Part shown: positions 7,553 to 16,337 of the stretch, one piece after another
Layout of the letters: every line of letters begins with the position of its first letter
Position numbering within the stretch: position 1 is the stretch's first letter
Source of the DNA: JAILLW01 sp045629045
GTDB taxonomy: Bacteria > Bacillota > Clostridia > Lachnospirales > Lachnospiraceae
DNA length: 37,096 bases
Reading direction: 5' to 3'
Assembly: GCA_045629045.1 (NCBI GenBank)
Contig: JAZQQM010000060.1
Coordinates: forward strand, 1 to 37,096
Made by a program: the position numbers and the translations under genes
The notes under the pieces: generated by a model
What the model was told of the DNA's origin: nothing
Seen by the model: only the letters and a program-made list of their open reading frames with translations
The model's database searches: none

Positions 7553-9367
7553 TTATTGTTTATTAGCCGAACCCGACGCCGAGAATCCATCACCGTTTTC
7601 TTTTAAATCGGCATGGATCTTGCCATTGTTTTTCGTAAATGTTACCTTCACGGGGGTGCCGTCGGAATCATAGAAAACCGCAACCCCTGTGGCAGAGTCA
7701 TAGGTTCCGTTAATTGTGTATCCGTCATAATCAGTCATACTAACATTATTTCCGCCTGTAACCTTAACAGTCTGAGGAGCTTCCCCCTCAGCGCTTTGGT
7801 CCCCTAAAGTCATATGTAAATAGAAGGGATAATAACCTGCTATTTCATCTATAGAAGGTGCGCCCGTACCTTCAGCATCAGCGTCTTCAGTATCAGAATT
7901 TTCATCCGATTCATCATCAGAATCCTCATTCATAGTATCTTCATCCGATTCATCATCTGCATCAAGGTCATCATCGTCTATACTCTCATCCGTTACAGAA
8001 GATGTCACATCAGTTGTCTTACTAAGTACCTCTTCAACCATTTCCATGGGTATTTCATTTATAGCAACGGTTGCTGTTGCTTCAGGTAAAGTCTGTTCCA
8101 TTACTTCTTCAATCTCGGAAGGTGTAAATCCTACCGCCTCAAGCACCTCTTCTTTAGCCTGTTCGGGTTTTGCCCATGCAGTCTTAAAGTTCATGGTTTC
8201 GCACATGGTACAGTTAATCTTACCTGTAGAGTCCTGAGTAAAGGTTCCGCCTAATATCTTGCCCTCCGACATATAATCATACAAAGACGATCCTATATAC
8301 ATAACGGAATCAGCCATGGCCGGTACATCATCCAGAAGTTCTGCACCCTTTGCCAAATTGCCCGCCAAACCGTAAGCCCCGATTATCTGACCTATGGGAG
8401 CAATCGAATTCTCGTAATTTTCCAGTGACTGCGACAGCTTATTGTCATCTCCCACAATAAGAATCGAGCCTGTCTGACCTACCTCAAATATTGTATTTAA
8501 ACCGTTAACCACAACGCCGCCCCCTGCCATAACAAGGTCCAGGGTCGTTGCAGGATCTGCCGTCATTACGCTAAGTGTAAGCTGTGCCGCTGTTCCGGCA
8601 GTTTTTAATACCTTCGCAGTTTTGTAAGCAGCATCTGCAGTCTCGGCAAAATCTTCATAAGAGGCGCCTGCCAATATATCCTGCGCCTGTCTAAGCTGTG
8701 CATATGCATGCTTTGCATCGGTTCCCATCTGCTCGGCCAAAGTACGAATTCCTTTACCGGCAGGTGCTTTATCAAATCTTTCCGTCAAATCCTTAGCCCA
8801 TTTAACTGCTTCCGATTCGTCTTCATCCGCATAAGCTACCACCTCAAAAGGATTTAGGGAAAAAGGTATACTGCGTTCAGCCTTTGATACTTCATTATAA
8901 GAACCGGAACCGTCAGTTCCCATATATGAATCATCCGATTCCTTATCTTCGAGTGCACCGGCAGTCTTTTCCAAAGCAGCCGCAGTCGACTCCACTTTTT
9001 CAAAGGCGGCAACTGTATCCGCCAAAAGAGCATTATATTCATCAAGATTTCCCGAGGCTATATCGTACTGCAGGAATTTGTCAAGATAGCATCTTGCGAC
9101 AATATATTGATTAACCGCCGTTGCAGCATCCGTTTCGACTTTAAGTCTTTCATCAGACTCCACCGATAAGGTTACGGCTGTCTTTAAAAATTGAACCTCC
9201 CCTTCTTCCGACGTGTCATCCGACTCCTCGGTCAGGGTATCATCCGACTTATCAACAGTCTTTACACCTGCCTCGTCCGGGTATTCTTCAGTGCTTCCTT
9301 TGCCGGCACAACCCACAGCAGTAACCATCAACATTAGAATCAAAAACATGGAAATAAATTTTTTCAT
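7553..9367 (-). CDS. Acidic lipoprotein of unknown function
   Basis: The 604-residue surface lipoprotein has signal peptide and lipobox VGC (Cys20). Acidic Ser/Asp/Glu stretches occur after the lipid anchor (about 25-60) and again before the C-terminal domain (about 460-510, long DDES-type runs). Between them lies an Ala-rich helical domain with a hydrophobic glycine-bearing stretch (about 250-350). The last roughly 95 residues look like a small beta-sandwich (TVKVTGG, GTYDSATGVAVFYDSDG). GGAGG precedes the ATG. The gene stands alone, divergent from the hybrid kinase at 9538. No enzyme motif was seen; anchoring or binding at the envelope is the most that can be suggested. Confidence 0.75.
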   Translation of the reverse strand: MKKFISMFLILMLMVTAVGCAGKGSTEEYPDEAGVKTVDKSDDTLTEESDDTSEEGEVQFLKTAVTLSVESDERLKVETDAATAVNQYIVARCYLDKFLQYDIASGNLDEYNALLADTVAAFEKVESTAAALEKTAGALEDKESDDSYMGTDGSGSYNEVSKAERSIPFSLNPFEVVAYADEDESEAVKWAKDLTERFDKAPAGKGIRTLAEQMGTDAKHAYAQLRQAQDILAGASYEDFAETADAAYKTAKVLKTAGTAAQLTLSVMTADPATTLDLVMAGGGVVVNGLNTIFEVGQTGSILIVGDDNKLSQSLENYENSIAPIGQIIGAYGLAGNLAKGAELLDDVPAMADSVMYIGSSLYDYMSEGKILGGTFTQDSTGKINCTMCETMNFKTAWAKPEQAKEEVLEAVGFTPSEIEEVMEQTLPEATATVAINEIPMEMVEEVLSKTTDVTSSVTDESIDDDDLDADDESDEDTMNEDSDDESDENSDTEDADAEGTGAPSIDEIAGYYPFYLHMTLGDQSAEGEAPQTVKVTGGNNVSMTDYDGYTINGTYDSATGVAVFYDSDGTPVKVTFTKNNGKIHADLKENGDGFSASGSANKQ

Positions 9368-9537
9368 AATTCCTCCGATAGTGCATTATTGTTGTATCAT
9401 GTTCCAGAATATATTCTATCATATTTTAATTCTCATAGGCACTGACTTTCTTTAAAAGTCTCATAATATAGTATTTATATATTAAGAAATAAATGGTAAA
9501 ATATATTCGTATACACAAAATTGTAGAAGGGGTGTCT

Positions 9538-11322
9538 ATGAATATAAAAACCAAACTCGAATCAATATTGATGGGCGACGAAAACGATGTTAAATACATG
9601 ATGATGAACATCATGCTTGCAGTCGGACTTCTCATTGCATTTCTGGCCGCAGTTTTAAATATCGTCGAAGATGGCGGACCTTTTGCGAAGTTCTCATGTA
9701 TCGGTGTCTTTATTGTTGCTGCTCTGTCACTTTTCCTTTCCGTCAAAAAGAAAAAGCCCCGTATCGGTGCGATTATAATAACTTTTTTTGTTAATGTGAT
9801 AGTATTCCCCATCACATTCTTCCAGTGCGGCGGAATAAGAAGCGGTATGCCCTCATGGTTACTTCTCGGTCTTCTTGTTGTATGGCTTTTCCTTGACGGA
9901 GTTGCCTTTTACGTAATGCTTTTCCTTAGCGTAGGTGCTGTGAGTACCTGCGTGATTCTTGATTACTATCACCCCGAACTTATCCAGATAGAACTTGCAA
10001 GCAGCAGCTGGCACATAGATGTACTTAGTATTATTCTTCTTGTAATGCTTACAATCGGAATAATATTTAAATATCAGACTAAGTTATATGAGAAGCAGCG
10101 TGAACGCCTTCTTGCCCAGGAAAAGAGTATAATGACAGCCATGCAGGAAGCTAACAGTGCAAATATGGCCAAGTCACAGTTCCTTGCCAATATGTCCCAC
10201 GAAATTCGTACTCCCATCAATGCAATTATGGGTATGAATGAAATGATAATGCGTGAAAGTCCTTCCGATGACATAAGCATCTATTCCGATAATATCAAAA
10301 AAGCAACGGGATCTTTGGTTTCACTGGTAAACGACATTCTCGATTTATCCACTCTCGAAGCCGGAACTCTTGAGATTATCCCCGAAAGATATGACTTAAA
10401 AGCTCTTATAGACGAGTGCTACGATGCCGGCTCAACCCGTGCCACCATCAAGGAATTAAAATACAGTTTCAAAAACAACGTTTCCATCCCCCGTTATCTA
10501 GTGGGTGATAAGATAAGAGTTAAGCAGATAATTACCAATCTGATTACCAACGCCGTTAAATTCACAACAACAGGCGGCGTTTTCGTAGAGTTTAACTATA
10601 CTAAATTAAAGGAAGACACAATAGGGCTCATTGTTACCGTCAAAGATACCGGTTCCGGTATCCCTAAGGATTATATCGCCAAAATACTGTCGCCTTACGC
10701 CGCTCAGGACCCTGACAGGAATCGTAATATTCGAGGCACAGGCCTTGGCCTTTCAATAACGAAGCGTCTCGTTGACCTTATGGGGGGCAACCTTGAAATT
10801 TCCAGTGAACTTAGCGTCGGGTCTACCTTTACCGTATCCATTCCCCAGATAGTATCGGAAAATGTTCCCTTGGGTGAGTTTACTGTTGTCAACAACGCTC
10901 GCAATAATAAAGAATATAAACCTACCTTCAAAGCCCCCGAAGCAAAACTTCTTATTGTGGACGATATGGCAATTAACCTTACTGTACTTCAGAGCCTTCT
11001 TAAACGTACACAGATTAAGATTGATGCCGTTCTTGGCGGACAGCTTGCTCTTGAAAAATGTAAAGAAACAGAATACGATTTGATTTTCCTTGATCATATG
11101 ATGCCTGAAATGGACGGAATAGAAACTCTTCATCGCATCAAGAAATTAGACAATGCCAACAAAGATATACCTGTAATTGTCATTACGGCCAATGCCATTG
11201 TGGGAGCCAAGGACGCGTACCTTGAGGAAGGTTTTGATTCCTATGTTGCAAAGCCCGCCAAGGCAGACGAACTTGAAAAGGTAGTATTCAAATACCTGCC
11301 GGAACATTTGATTCAATATTAG
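9538..11322 (+). CDS. Hybrid sensor histidine kinase, six membrane segments, one receiver
   Basis: The protein has about 594 residues. The ATG at 9538 follows AAGGGG by 6 bases; 9493 has no ribosome site. About six membrane segments span residues 20-180 with very short loops, so sensing is probably within the membrane. A HisKA domain follows with His221 in ANMSHEIRTPIN, then HATPase with N-box NLITNAVKF, DTGSGI and GTGLGLSI. The C-terminal receiver has LIVDD, LDHMMPEMDGIE and AKP. There is no Hpt domain and no output domain, so phosphate must go to a separate partner or the receiver may feed back. The gene is isolated, with a terminator directly behind it. Confidence 0.92.
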   Translation: MNIKTKLESILMGDENDVKYMMMNIMLAVGLLIAFLAAVLNIVEDGGPFAKFSCIGVFIVAALSLFLSVKKKKPRIGAIIITFFVNVIVFPITFFQCGGIRSGMPSWLLLGLLVVWLFLDGVAFYVMLFLSVGAVSTCVILDYYHPELIQIELASSSWHIDVLSIILLVMLTIGIIFKYQTKLYEKQRERLLAQEKSIMTAMQEANSANMAKSQFLANMSHEIRTPINAIMGMNEMIMRESPSDDISIYSDNIKKATGSLVSLVNDILDLSTLEAGTLEIIPERYDLKALIDECYDAGSTRATIKELKYSFKNNVSIPRYLVGDKIRVKQIITNLITNAVKFTTTGGVFVEFNYTKLKEDTIGLIVTVKDTGSGIPKDYIAKILSPYAAQDPDRNRNIRGTGLGLSITKRLVDLMGGNLEISSELSVGSTFTVSIPQIVSENVPLGEFTVVNNARNNKEYKPTFKAPEAKLLIVDDMAINLTVLQSLLKRTQIKIDAVLGGQLALEKCKETEYDLIFLDHMMPEMDGIETLHRIKKLDNANKDIPVIVITANAIVGAKDAYLEEGFDSYVAKPAKADELEKVVFKYLPEHLIQY

Positions 11323-11330
11323 ACTAAAAT

Positions 11331-11360
11331 AAAAGGGTTGCTCAGCAGCCCTTTTATTTT
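11331..11360. terminator. Bidirectional terminator between convergent genes
   Basis: AAAAGGGTTG and CAGCCCTTTT pair across loop CTCAG (one G-U), followed by TATTTT on the plus strand; the minus strand also ends in a T run. It serves the hybrid kinase and the convergent LytTR-PAS gene, whose stop codon lies inside the 3' arm. Confidence 0.9.
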
Positions 11361-12142
11361 GCATTAAGTAATTTGGTTATGGGTGATTCCATATCTTCTA
11401 TCAGGCAACCGCAGAAGCCTTCCTTGGGTTGAAAGCATATTATTTTAACCTTCTTCTTAAAATCCGGCACCATACGCTCCAATGTCTTAATCTCACCGTT
11501 AATCGCCACGTCGGCATAAGTAACAAGTCGGGATTTTTCTCCGCCTTCGTACAAATCATATACCGAATGATTAAGCATCTGTTTAATCGAAAATCCCGTC
11601 AGAGGCTCCATCGCCTTGTTACAGTATTTAATAATAAAATCAAGATGTCTTCCGTTTGTCTCAAACAAAATCTCGATTACGCAAAAGGGAATCGGCAGAT
11701 TATCAAGTCCCGAAAAGCTCTCGCGAATGGGAACATTCTTATTTTCTTTATGATTAAGACGCTTATTGAGAAGATGGGTCTTATTCTTTTCATGCTCTTC
11801 CATATGATATGCATGTCCTGTTATCTCACGCTCATCCATCATGGTATAAACATTCTGATTAATATTGGCAATATAGGAAAGCGCAACATATGTACCGCGA
11901 TTAATGTTATAAAACATATCCTCCGGCAGCACTCCAACAATATCGTTGGCCGTAATATAGGTGCTTATCACACGCTCATCCGCCAGATATATGGAAGTTT
12001 TGTCGCTTTCACGAAGTATATACTTTATATCCTGCGGCTTAATTTCGTTTTTGGTAAAAAACTTGGAAAGCTTGGAATCCTTAATTTCAAAAGGTGCTTC
12101 CTCGGAAGATTCTTTATTAAATGCTATAGAACGTATATCCAT
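11354..12142 (-). CDS. LytTR-like DNA-binding domain fused to a PAS domain
   Basis: The 262-residue soluble protein has residues of about 36-120 that fit the LytTR pattern: a KYILRESDKTSIYL strand pair, DIVGVLPEDMFYNINRGTYVA in place of the usual FxRIHRSYIVN, then a short strand and Lys-rich tail. Residues of about 145-250 form a PAS domain (LPIPFCVIEILFE, YCNKAMEPLTGFS, SVYDLY). There is no receiver, so it would be a one-component regulator in which PAS senses a small molecule or redox state. The LytTR call is by eye and moderately sure, since the basic residues of the recognition segment are partly lost. AGGGG precedes the ATG. The gene is divergent from the nucleoside phosphorylase. Confidence 0.65.
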   Translation of the reverse strand: MDIRSIAFNKESSEEAPFEIKDSKLSKFFTKNEIKPQDIKYILRESDKTSIYLADERVISTYITANDIVGVLPEDMFYNINRGTYVALSYIANINQNVYTMMDEREITGHAYHMEEHEKNKTHLLNKRLNHKENKNVPIRESFSGLDNLPIPFCVIEILFETNGRHLDFIIKYCNKAMEPLTGFSIKQMLNHSVYDLYEGGEKSRLVTYADVAINGEIKTLERMVPDFKKKVKIICFQPKEGFCGCLIEDMESPITKLLNAK

Positions 12143-12212
12143 TTGATTCCCCTAATTTATTTTCTATATAAAATTATATTTTTTTAAGGTAAATTGGTCA
12201 ATCAAAATAAAC

Positions 12213-12241
12213 TTGCGTTTAGTTAACATAATACTTATAAT
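12213..12241 (+). promoter_or_regulatory. Promoter of the nucleoside phosphorylase gene
   Basis: TTGCGT (12213-12218), an exact 17-base spacer and TATAAT (12236-12241) lie just upstream of AGGAGG (12250-12255) and the ATG at 12263. This implies a 5' leader of only about 15 bases. Confidence 0.75.
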
Positions 12242-12262
12242 AAAAGAAAAGGAGGACTTTTT

Positions 12263-13045
12263 ATGGTTGATTATACAGAAGGTTCGGGTAAACAATATCA
12301 CACAGGTGTTGGCCCCGATGATATAGGAAAATATATTATTATGCCCGGCGATCCCAAAAGGTGTGCTAAAATTGCCGAGCATTTCGAGGATGCAAAGCTT
12401 GTTTCCGATGTAAGAGAATACGTTACCTACACAGGATATCTTGATGGTGTCAAAGTATCCGTAACCTCTACGGGAATCGGCGGCCCCTCTGCTGCAATTG
12501 CAATCGATGAATTAAGCAAATGCGGTGCCCATACCTTTATACGCGTGGGAACCTGCGGCGGTATGCAGGAGGATGTTCTCGGCGGTGATATTGTCATTTC
12601 GACAGGTGCTGTCAGAATGGAAGGAACTTCAAGAGAATTCGCACCTATAGAATATCCGGCAGTCCCTAATCTTGATGTTGTCAATGCTCTGGTAAGCAGT
12701 GCAAAGAAGCTTAATGCGCCACATCATGTGGGCGTATGTCAGTGTAAGGATTCCTTCTTCGGCCAGCACGAACCGGAGGTAATGCCCGTAAGCTATGAAC
12801 TTGAGAATAAATGGCAGGCCTGGATTCGTATGGGTTGCCTTGCTTCCGAAATGGAATCGGCTGCTTTATTTATAGCAGGTCAGTTCTTAAGAGTTCGTGT
12901 GGGTTCATGTTTTCTGGTGGTAGCCAATCAGGAAAGAGCCAAAAAAGGACTTCCCAACAAGCAGGTGCATGATACGGAACTGGCAATTACGGTTGCTGTG
13001 GGAGCCTTAAGAGAGCTTATCAGAAACGACAAAGAAAACGCATAA
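12263..13045 (+). CDS. Uridine phosphorylase-like nucleoside phosphorylase
   Basis: The 260-residue enzyme cleaves a nucleoside with phosphate to give a base and (deoxy)ribose-1-phosphate, in nucleoside salvage. Family marks are MPGDPKR (phosphate site), STGIGGPS, RVGTCGG, the SFFGQHEP base-binding segment and SEMESAAL, whose Glu-Met-Glu holds the ribose. It aligns along its whole length with E. coli Udp. The pyrimidine-recognising Gln is present in GQHEP. The Arg two residues later in E. coli (QER) is not at that spot, so the preferred base is less certain than the family. It is a single-gene unit with its own promoter and a strong terminator. A uracil permease lies 15 kb away. Confidence 0.85.
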   Translation: MVDYTEGSGKQYHTGVGPDDIGKYIIMPGDPKRCAKIAEHFEDAKLVSDVREYVTYTGYLDGVKVSVTSTGIGGPSAAIAIDELSKCGAHTFIRVGTCGGMQEDVLGGDIVISTGAVRMEGTSREFAPIEYPAVPNLDVVNALVSSAKKLNAPHHVGVCQCKDSFFGQHEPEVMPVSYELENKWQAWIRMGCLASEMESAALFIAGQFLRVRVGSCFLVVANQERAKKGLPNKQVHDTELAITVAVGALRELIRNDKENA

Positions 13046-13063
13046 CTCATTTAAAGCATAAAC

Positions 13064-13110
13064 AAAGGGCTGATATATACTGTTAAACAGTTTATATCAG
13101 CCCTCTTCTA
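13064..13110. terminator. Strong hairpin terminator between convergent genes
   Basis: GGGCTGATATATACTG (from 13067) pairs with CAGTTTATATCAGCCC (to 13103) around a TTAAA loop, with one mismatch in 16 pairs. A T-rich tail follows on the plus strand and TTTG on the minus strand. It ends the nucleoside phosphorylase gene and the convergent hflC-like gene. Confidence 0.88.
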
Positions 13111-13126
13111 TTTAAGTAATTTTAGT

Positions 13127-14140
13127 TTATCTTCCCCCTGCAAAGATAGACGCAATCGGACTGTCTGCAGGTAAGATAAGAGTCTTTGAATTAGAACCTG
13201 CCATGGAAGCCTTAAGTGCATCAAGGCTACGAACGAATGAATAGAAATCACTCTTTGCTTCGTCCTTATATGCTTCCGAAAGGACCTTCATGTATTCTGC
13301 TTCACCTTCCGCTATCAGCTGCTGTGCCTTGGCATCAGCCTCCGATAACATTATCGAAACTTCCTTATCTGTCGTGTTCTGAATAATCTGAGCCTGAGAC
13401 TCACCTTCAGCCTTATACTGCGCGGCAATATTCTCACGTTCCGAAATCATTCTTGTATATACGGCGTTCTTGTTATCATCCGGAAGATCAAGTTTCTTAA
13501 CTTCCACCGCCATAATATCAATTCCGTACTGTTCCCCTACAGTACCAATGTTGTCCATAATCTCTTCCGTCAGGGATTTAATCTCGACAACCTGGGTCTC
13601 TTCCACAACTATATCGTTATTTGTAACATCATCAAGTTCGCTTGATACATTTGTAATTGTCATCTTGCCGTCACGGGAACGAATAACTTCGTCCTGTGTC
13701 ATATTTGAGATGGTATTTTTGGTTGCATTATATACAAGTGTATCAATACGATTTTCGGCATTTACCACATTACCCGACAAGGTCTGTGTGAACTTAAGCG
13801 GGTCTACCACCTTCCAAAGCACATAACTGTCAACAATCATTGTCTTCTTGTCGGATGTAATAACATCCGAAGCCGGAAGGTCATAAAGTAATATCTGCTT
13901 AGGGATATTGTCTACAGTCTCAATAATCGGTATCTTAAAATTAAGTCCCGAAGTTGTAACCACACGTGATACTCTACCGAACTGACGAACCAGTTTATAT
14001 TCATTTTCGTGGTTAACGAACATTGATGAACTAAGAACAATCACTAAAACCAGAGCGAGGATTAATAACCACCACTTCGACTTTTTGCCGTCTTTTGAAA
14101 CGGGCTTTCCGTTTGAACCGAATCTTTCCATATCAGTCAT
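13127..14140 (-). CDS. hflC: HflC-like SPFH/prohibitin-family membrane protein
   Basis: The 337-residue protein has a cytosolic Lys-rich start, one membrane segment (about 24-43), an SPFH domain (EYKLVRQFGRVSRVVTTSGLNFKIPI) and a long coiled coil (about 230-300) rich in Glu/Ala/Gln. In E. coli HflK and HflC form a ring around the FtsH protease and limit its access to membrane substrates. No FtsH gene is nearby, so that partnership is inferred. The start overlaps the upstream stop as TAATG, so the two proteins are made together. The length fits the family. Confidence 0.9.
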   Translation of the reverse strand: MTDMERFGSNGKPVSKDGKKSKWWLLILALVLVIVLSSSMFVNHENEYKLVRQFGRVSRVVTTSGLNFKIPIIETVDNIPKQILLYDLPASDVITSDKKTMIVDSYVLWKVVDPLKFTQTLSGNVVNAENRIDTLVYNATKNTISNMTQDEVIRSRDGKMTITNVSSELDDVTNNDIVVEETQVVEIKSLTEEIMDNIGTVGEQYGIDIMAVEVKKLDLPDDNKNAVYTRMISERENIAAQYKAEGESQAQIIQNTTDKEVSIMLSEADAKAQQLIAEGEAEYMKVLSEAYKDEAKSDFYSFVRSLDALKASMAGSNSKTLILPADSPIASIFAGGR

Positions 14141-15111
14141 TATTCCTCACCTCCTTCTTCGCTTACTGCGCTTGCCGAAAATGCATCAAATGAATCAAGG
14201 GGAAGTATCTTTTCGATACTGCTGCCATCCGATCCTTCTATTACAATCTTCATACCCGGAAGCACATCTTCCATGGTTTCATAGAACATACGGGTCTTTG
14301 TTATTTCCGGATAATTCTTATATTCATTGTACATATCATTAAATCTTGCAACCTGACCTGTTGCTTCGTTAATACGTGCCTGCTTAGTTGCTTCCGCATC
14401 CTGAGTAATTTTATCGGCCTTGGCCTGGGCCGCGGGAATCTGCTCATTACGATACTTATTGGCATTATTAATGGCTGTTTCCTTACCCTGCTTGGCAGTT
14501 TCGACAGCCTTAAAGGCAGTACGTACTTCCTCTGTGGGAGGTTCTGCGTCCTGTATTGTTATGTTAACCAGTTGTATACCTATATCGTACTGCTCGAGTT
14601 TGTCCAGAATCATTTCCTTAATGTTTGACTGAATCTCATTCTTACCGGTTGTAAGAACCGCATCAACTCCATAGGAACCTACTGTGGTTCTTATGCAGTT
14701 CTGAGCTATATTTGCAAGCACAAGTTTAGGATCCGTTGATGCATATAAAGCCTTAACCGGGTCGGTAATTCTGTACTCTGCATAGAAGTCCACATTGATG
14801 AAATTGTAATCCGAGGTAATCATCATTCCCGAGTCGGCACCTGAAGCGCCGTCATAATTCTGCTCATAATCGGTTGTGTAACCGATTGCAAAGCCCTGAA
14901 TTGTGTTATTCACTTTTGTTACCGTCTGAATAAACGGAATCTTAAAGTGTAATCCCGAAGTTGTTACGGCCTTCGGAACGCCGAACGTGCAGACAACAGC
15001 CTGCTCTTCTTCCCTAATTGTATAAAATGAACCGAACACAATTGAAAGTGCAAATATGACAATCAACGCAATGACGGCAATTTTACCAATCTTTCCTGCT
15101 TTTTCTATCAT
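14140..15111 (-). CDS. hflK: HflK-like SPFH/prohibitin-family membrane protein
   Basis: The 323-residue protein begins with a membrane segment (about 10-30), then an SPFH domain (EEEQAVVCTFGVPKAVTTSGLH, IPFIQTVTKV) and a coiled coil with QAKADKITQDAEATKQA. The paralogue HflC is encoded directly downstream with a one-base overlap, the standard HflK-HflC order. It differs from E. coli HflK in lacking a Gly-rich N-terminal tail. AAGGAG precedes the ATG. A small hairpin, GGTCG/CGACC, sits just before the ribosome site (about 15128-15145) and could affect translation. It would form a hetero-oligomeric ring in the membrane. Confidence 0.88.
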   Translation of the reverse strand: MIEKAGKIGKIAVIALIVIFALSIVFGSFYTIREEEQAVVCTFGVPKAVTTSGLHFKIPFIQTVTKVNNTIQGFAIGYTTDYEQNYDGASGADSGMMITSDYNFINVDFYAEYRITDPVKALYASTDPKLVLANIAQNCIRTTVGSYGVDAVLTTGKNEIQSNIKEMILDKLEQYDIGIQLVNITIQDAEPPTEEVRTAFKAVETAKQGKETAINNANKYRNEQIPAAQAKADKITQDAEATKQARINEATGQVARFNDMYNEYKNYPEITKTRMFYETMEDVLPGMKIVIEGSDGSSIEKILPLDSFDAFSASAVSEEGGEE

Positions 15112-15210
15112 AAATAAAACTCCTTTCGGTCGATGTTTCCGACCTTGCGTATATAAGTATAATCACTTACAAAGATATACTGTATCCATAAATGTCCGAA
15201 ATAAAGCATC

Positions 15211-16320
15211 TTATTTTGCTAAATTTACGATTATATCTTTGTACGTATTATAAATATCATCTTCATCCGGCGGGCAGCCCTTGACCGTATGCTCAAATTT
15301 TGAAGTACAATTACCCACTCCGTATCTGCCTCCTTTGCCTCGGTGTCCCTGTCCTATGCTTATCTTACCGTCAAGTTTATCAAGAAGACCGTCCTCCTTG
15401 AGACGATCCAGCGCGCCTATTAAAGAAGCATAACAGGCAGAACAGGAATCTATCTGGCTTGCGGCATAATTTACATCAAGAACTCTGTGGGAAAGTGGCA
15501 TACTTTCATCATTTATTTCTTTGTCCGTATCATTAATAACTTTAATCTTAAGATGGGATAAATCTCCATCCCCTACGCCAAGTTCATATGATAATTTAAC
15601 ATAAGGAACATCTTCTATTGAATAGTTAAACAGACTGCACACATAAGCATCCGTCAGCACCGGGTCTCGTGAGACCATAACACAGTTCTTAACAAGGGGA
15701 TTACCTCCCTCTTCGTAATCCGGGTCCCCGCATATATGGTCAATTACTATAAGGTTCTGTTTAATGTGGGTGTTTAAATGTGCTATTGGTTCATGCAGCC
15801 CCAGAGTGTGAAACCTTCGCTTTTCCCTATTGGGGATAAGTCCCTTAACGTTCTTTAAGGCACAGGTTATCTTAGTCTGGCAGTGTCCTTTAAGTACCGG
15901 AACGTTAATCAAAAAATCTATATCTTTGTAACAGTCGCAAATATTAAGTTCCATACCCTTGCAGTCGGCAGAATATGACTTTAGCTTCTGCGTATCGATA
16001 AGAGGAACCTCATAATTGGCAGATAATGTGTTGTAGCCGCAGTATTCGAAGGAATCCTCCGTGGAATCTCCCACCCAGGAGCCTTCCATAATGACTATAT
16101 CGTTAATCCCGTTTTCTCTTAAATATTCTATAATTCCTTCAACTATTTCAGGATGTGTGGTAGCACCGAAACAGGCAGGAGAAGGAGCTACCAGATTGGG
16201 TTTAATACCCACTTTCATATCCTCACTAATTAGGGAGGCCGCCTCTGCCTCCCTAAGGATTGTCTTAGTCATTTCTTTGTATTGGGTTCCGTAAATCTTA
16301 AGTATTTCGTTTACTTCCAT
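15211..16320 (-). CDS. DUF362 domain protein
   Basis: The 369-residue cytosolic protein has the DUF362 pattern: KVGIKPNLVAP, HPEIVEGIIEYLRENG, VIMEGSW, INVPVLKGHCQTKITCALKN and SRDPVLTDAY. The C-terminal third has CSAC, then single cysteines in GNC and KGC that could bind a metal or iron-sulfur cluster. Many DUF362 proteins carry a ferredoxin domain, but this one has no clear 4Fe-4S ferredoxin pair. The biochemical role of the family is not settled. It lies 17 bases after the GNAT-EAL gene and 99 bases before hflK, so joint transcription is likely. Confidence 0.85.
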   Translation of the reverse strand: MEVNEILKIYGTQYKEMTKTILREAEAASLISEDMKVGIKPNLVAPSPACFGATTHPEIVEGIIEYLRENGINDIVIMEGSWVGDSTEDSFEYCGYNTLSANYEVPLIDTQKLKSYSADCKGMELNICDCYKDIDFLINVPVLKGHCQTKITCALKNVKGLIPNREKRRFHTLGLHEPIAHLNTHIKQNLIVIDHICGDPDYEEGGNPLVKNCVMVSRDPVLTDAYVCSLFNYSIEDVPYVKLSYELGVGDGDLSHLKIKVINDTDKEINDESMPLSHRVLDVNYAASQIDSCSACYASLIGALDRLKEDGLLDKLDGKISIGQGHRGKGGRYGVGNCTSKFEHTVKGCPPDEDDIYNTYKDIIVNLAK

Positions 16321-16337
16321 CTATTGCCCTCTTTTGA

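Noticed and set aside
13127..15111. HflK/HflC-FtsH operon
   Set aside because: Only the two SPFH genes are present; no FtsH-type AAA protease gene is in the window.
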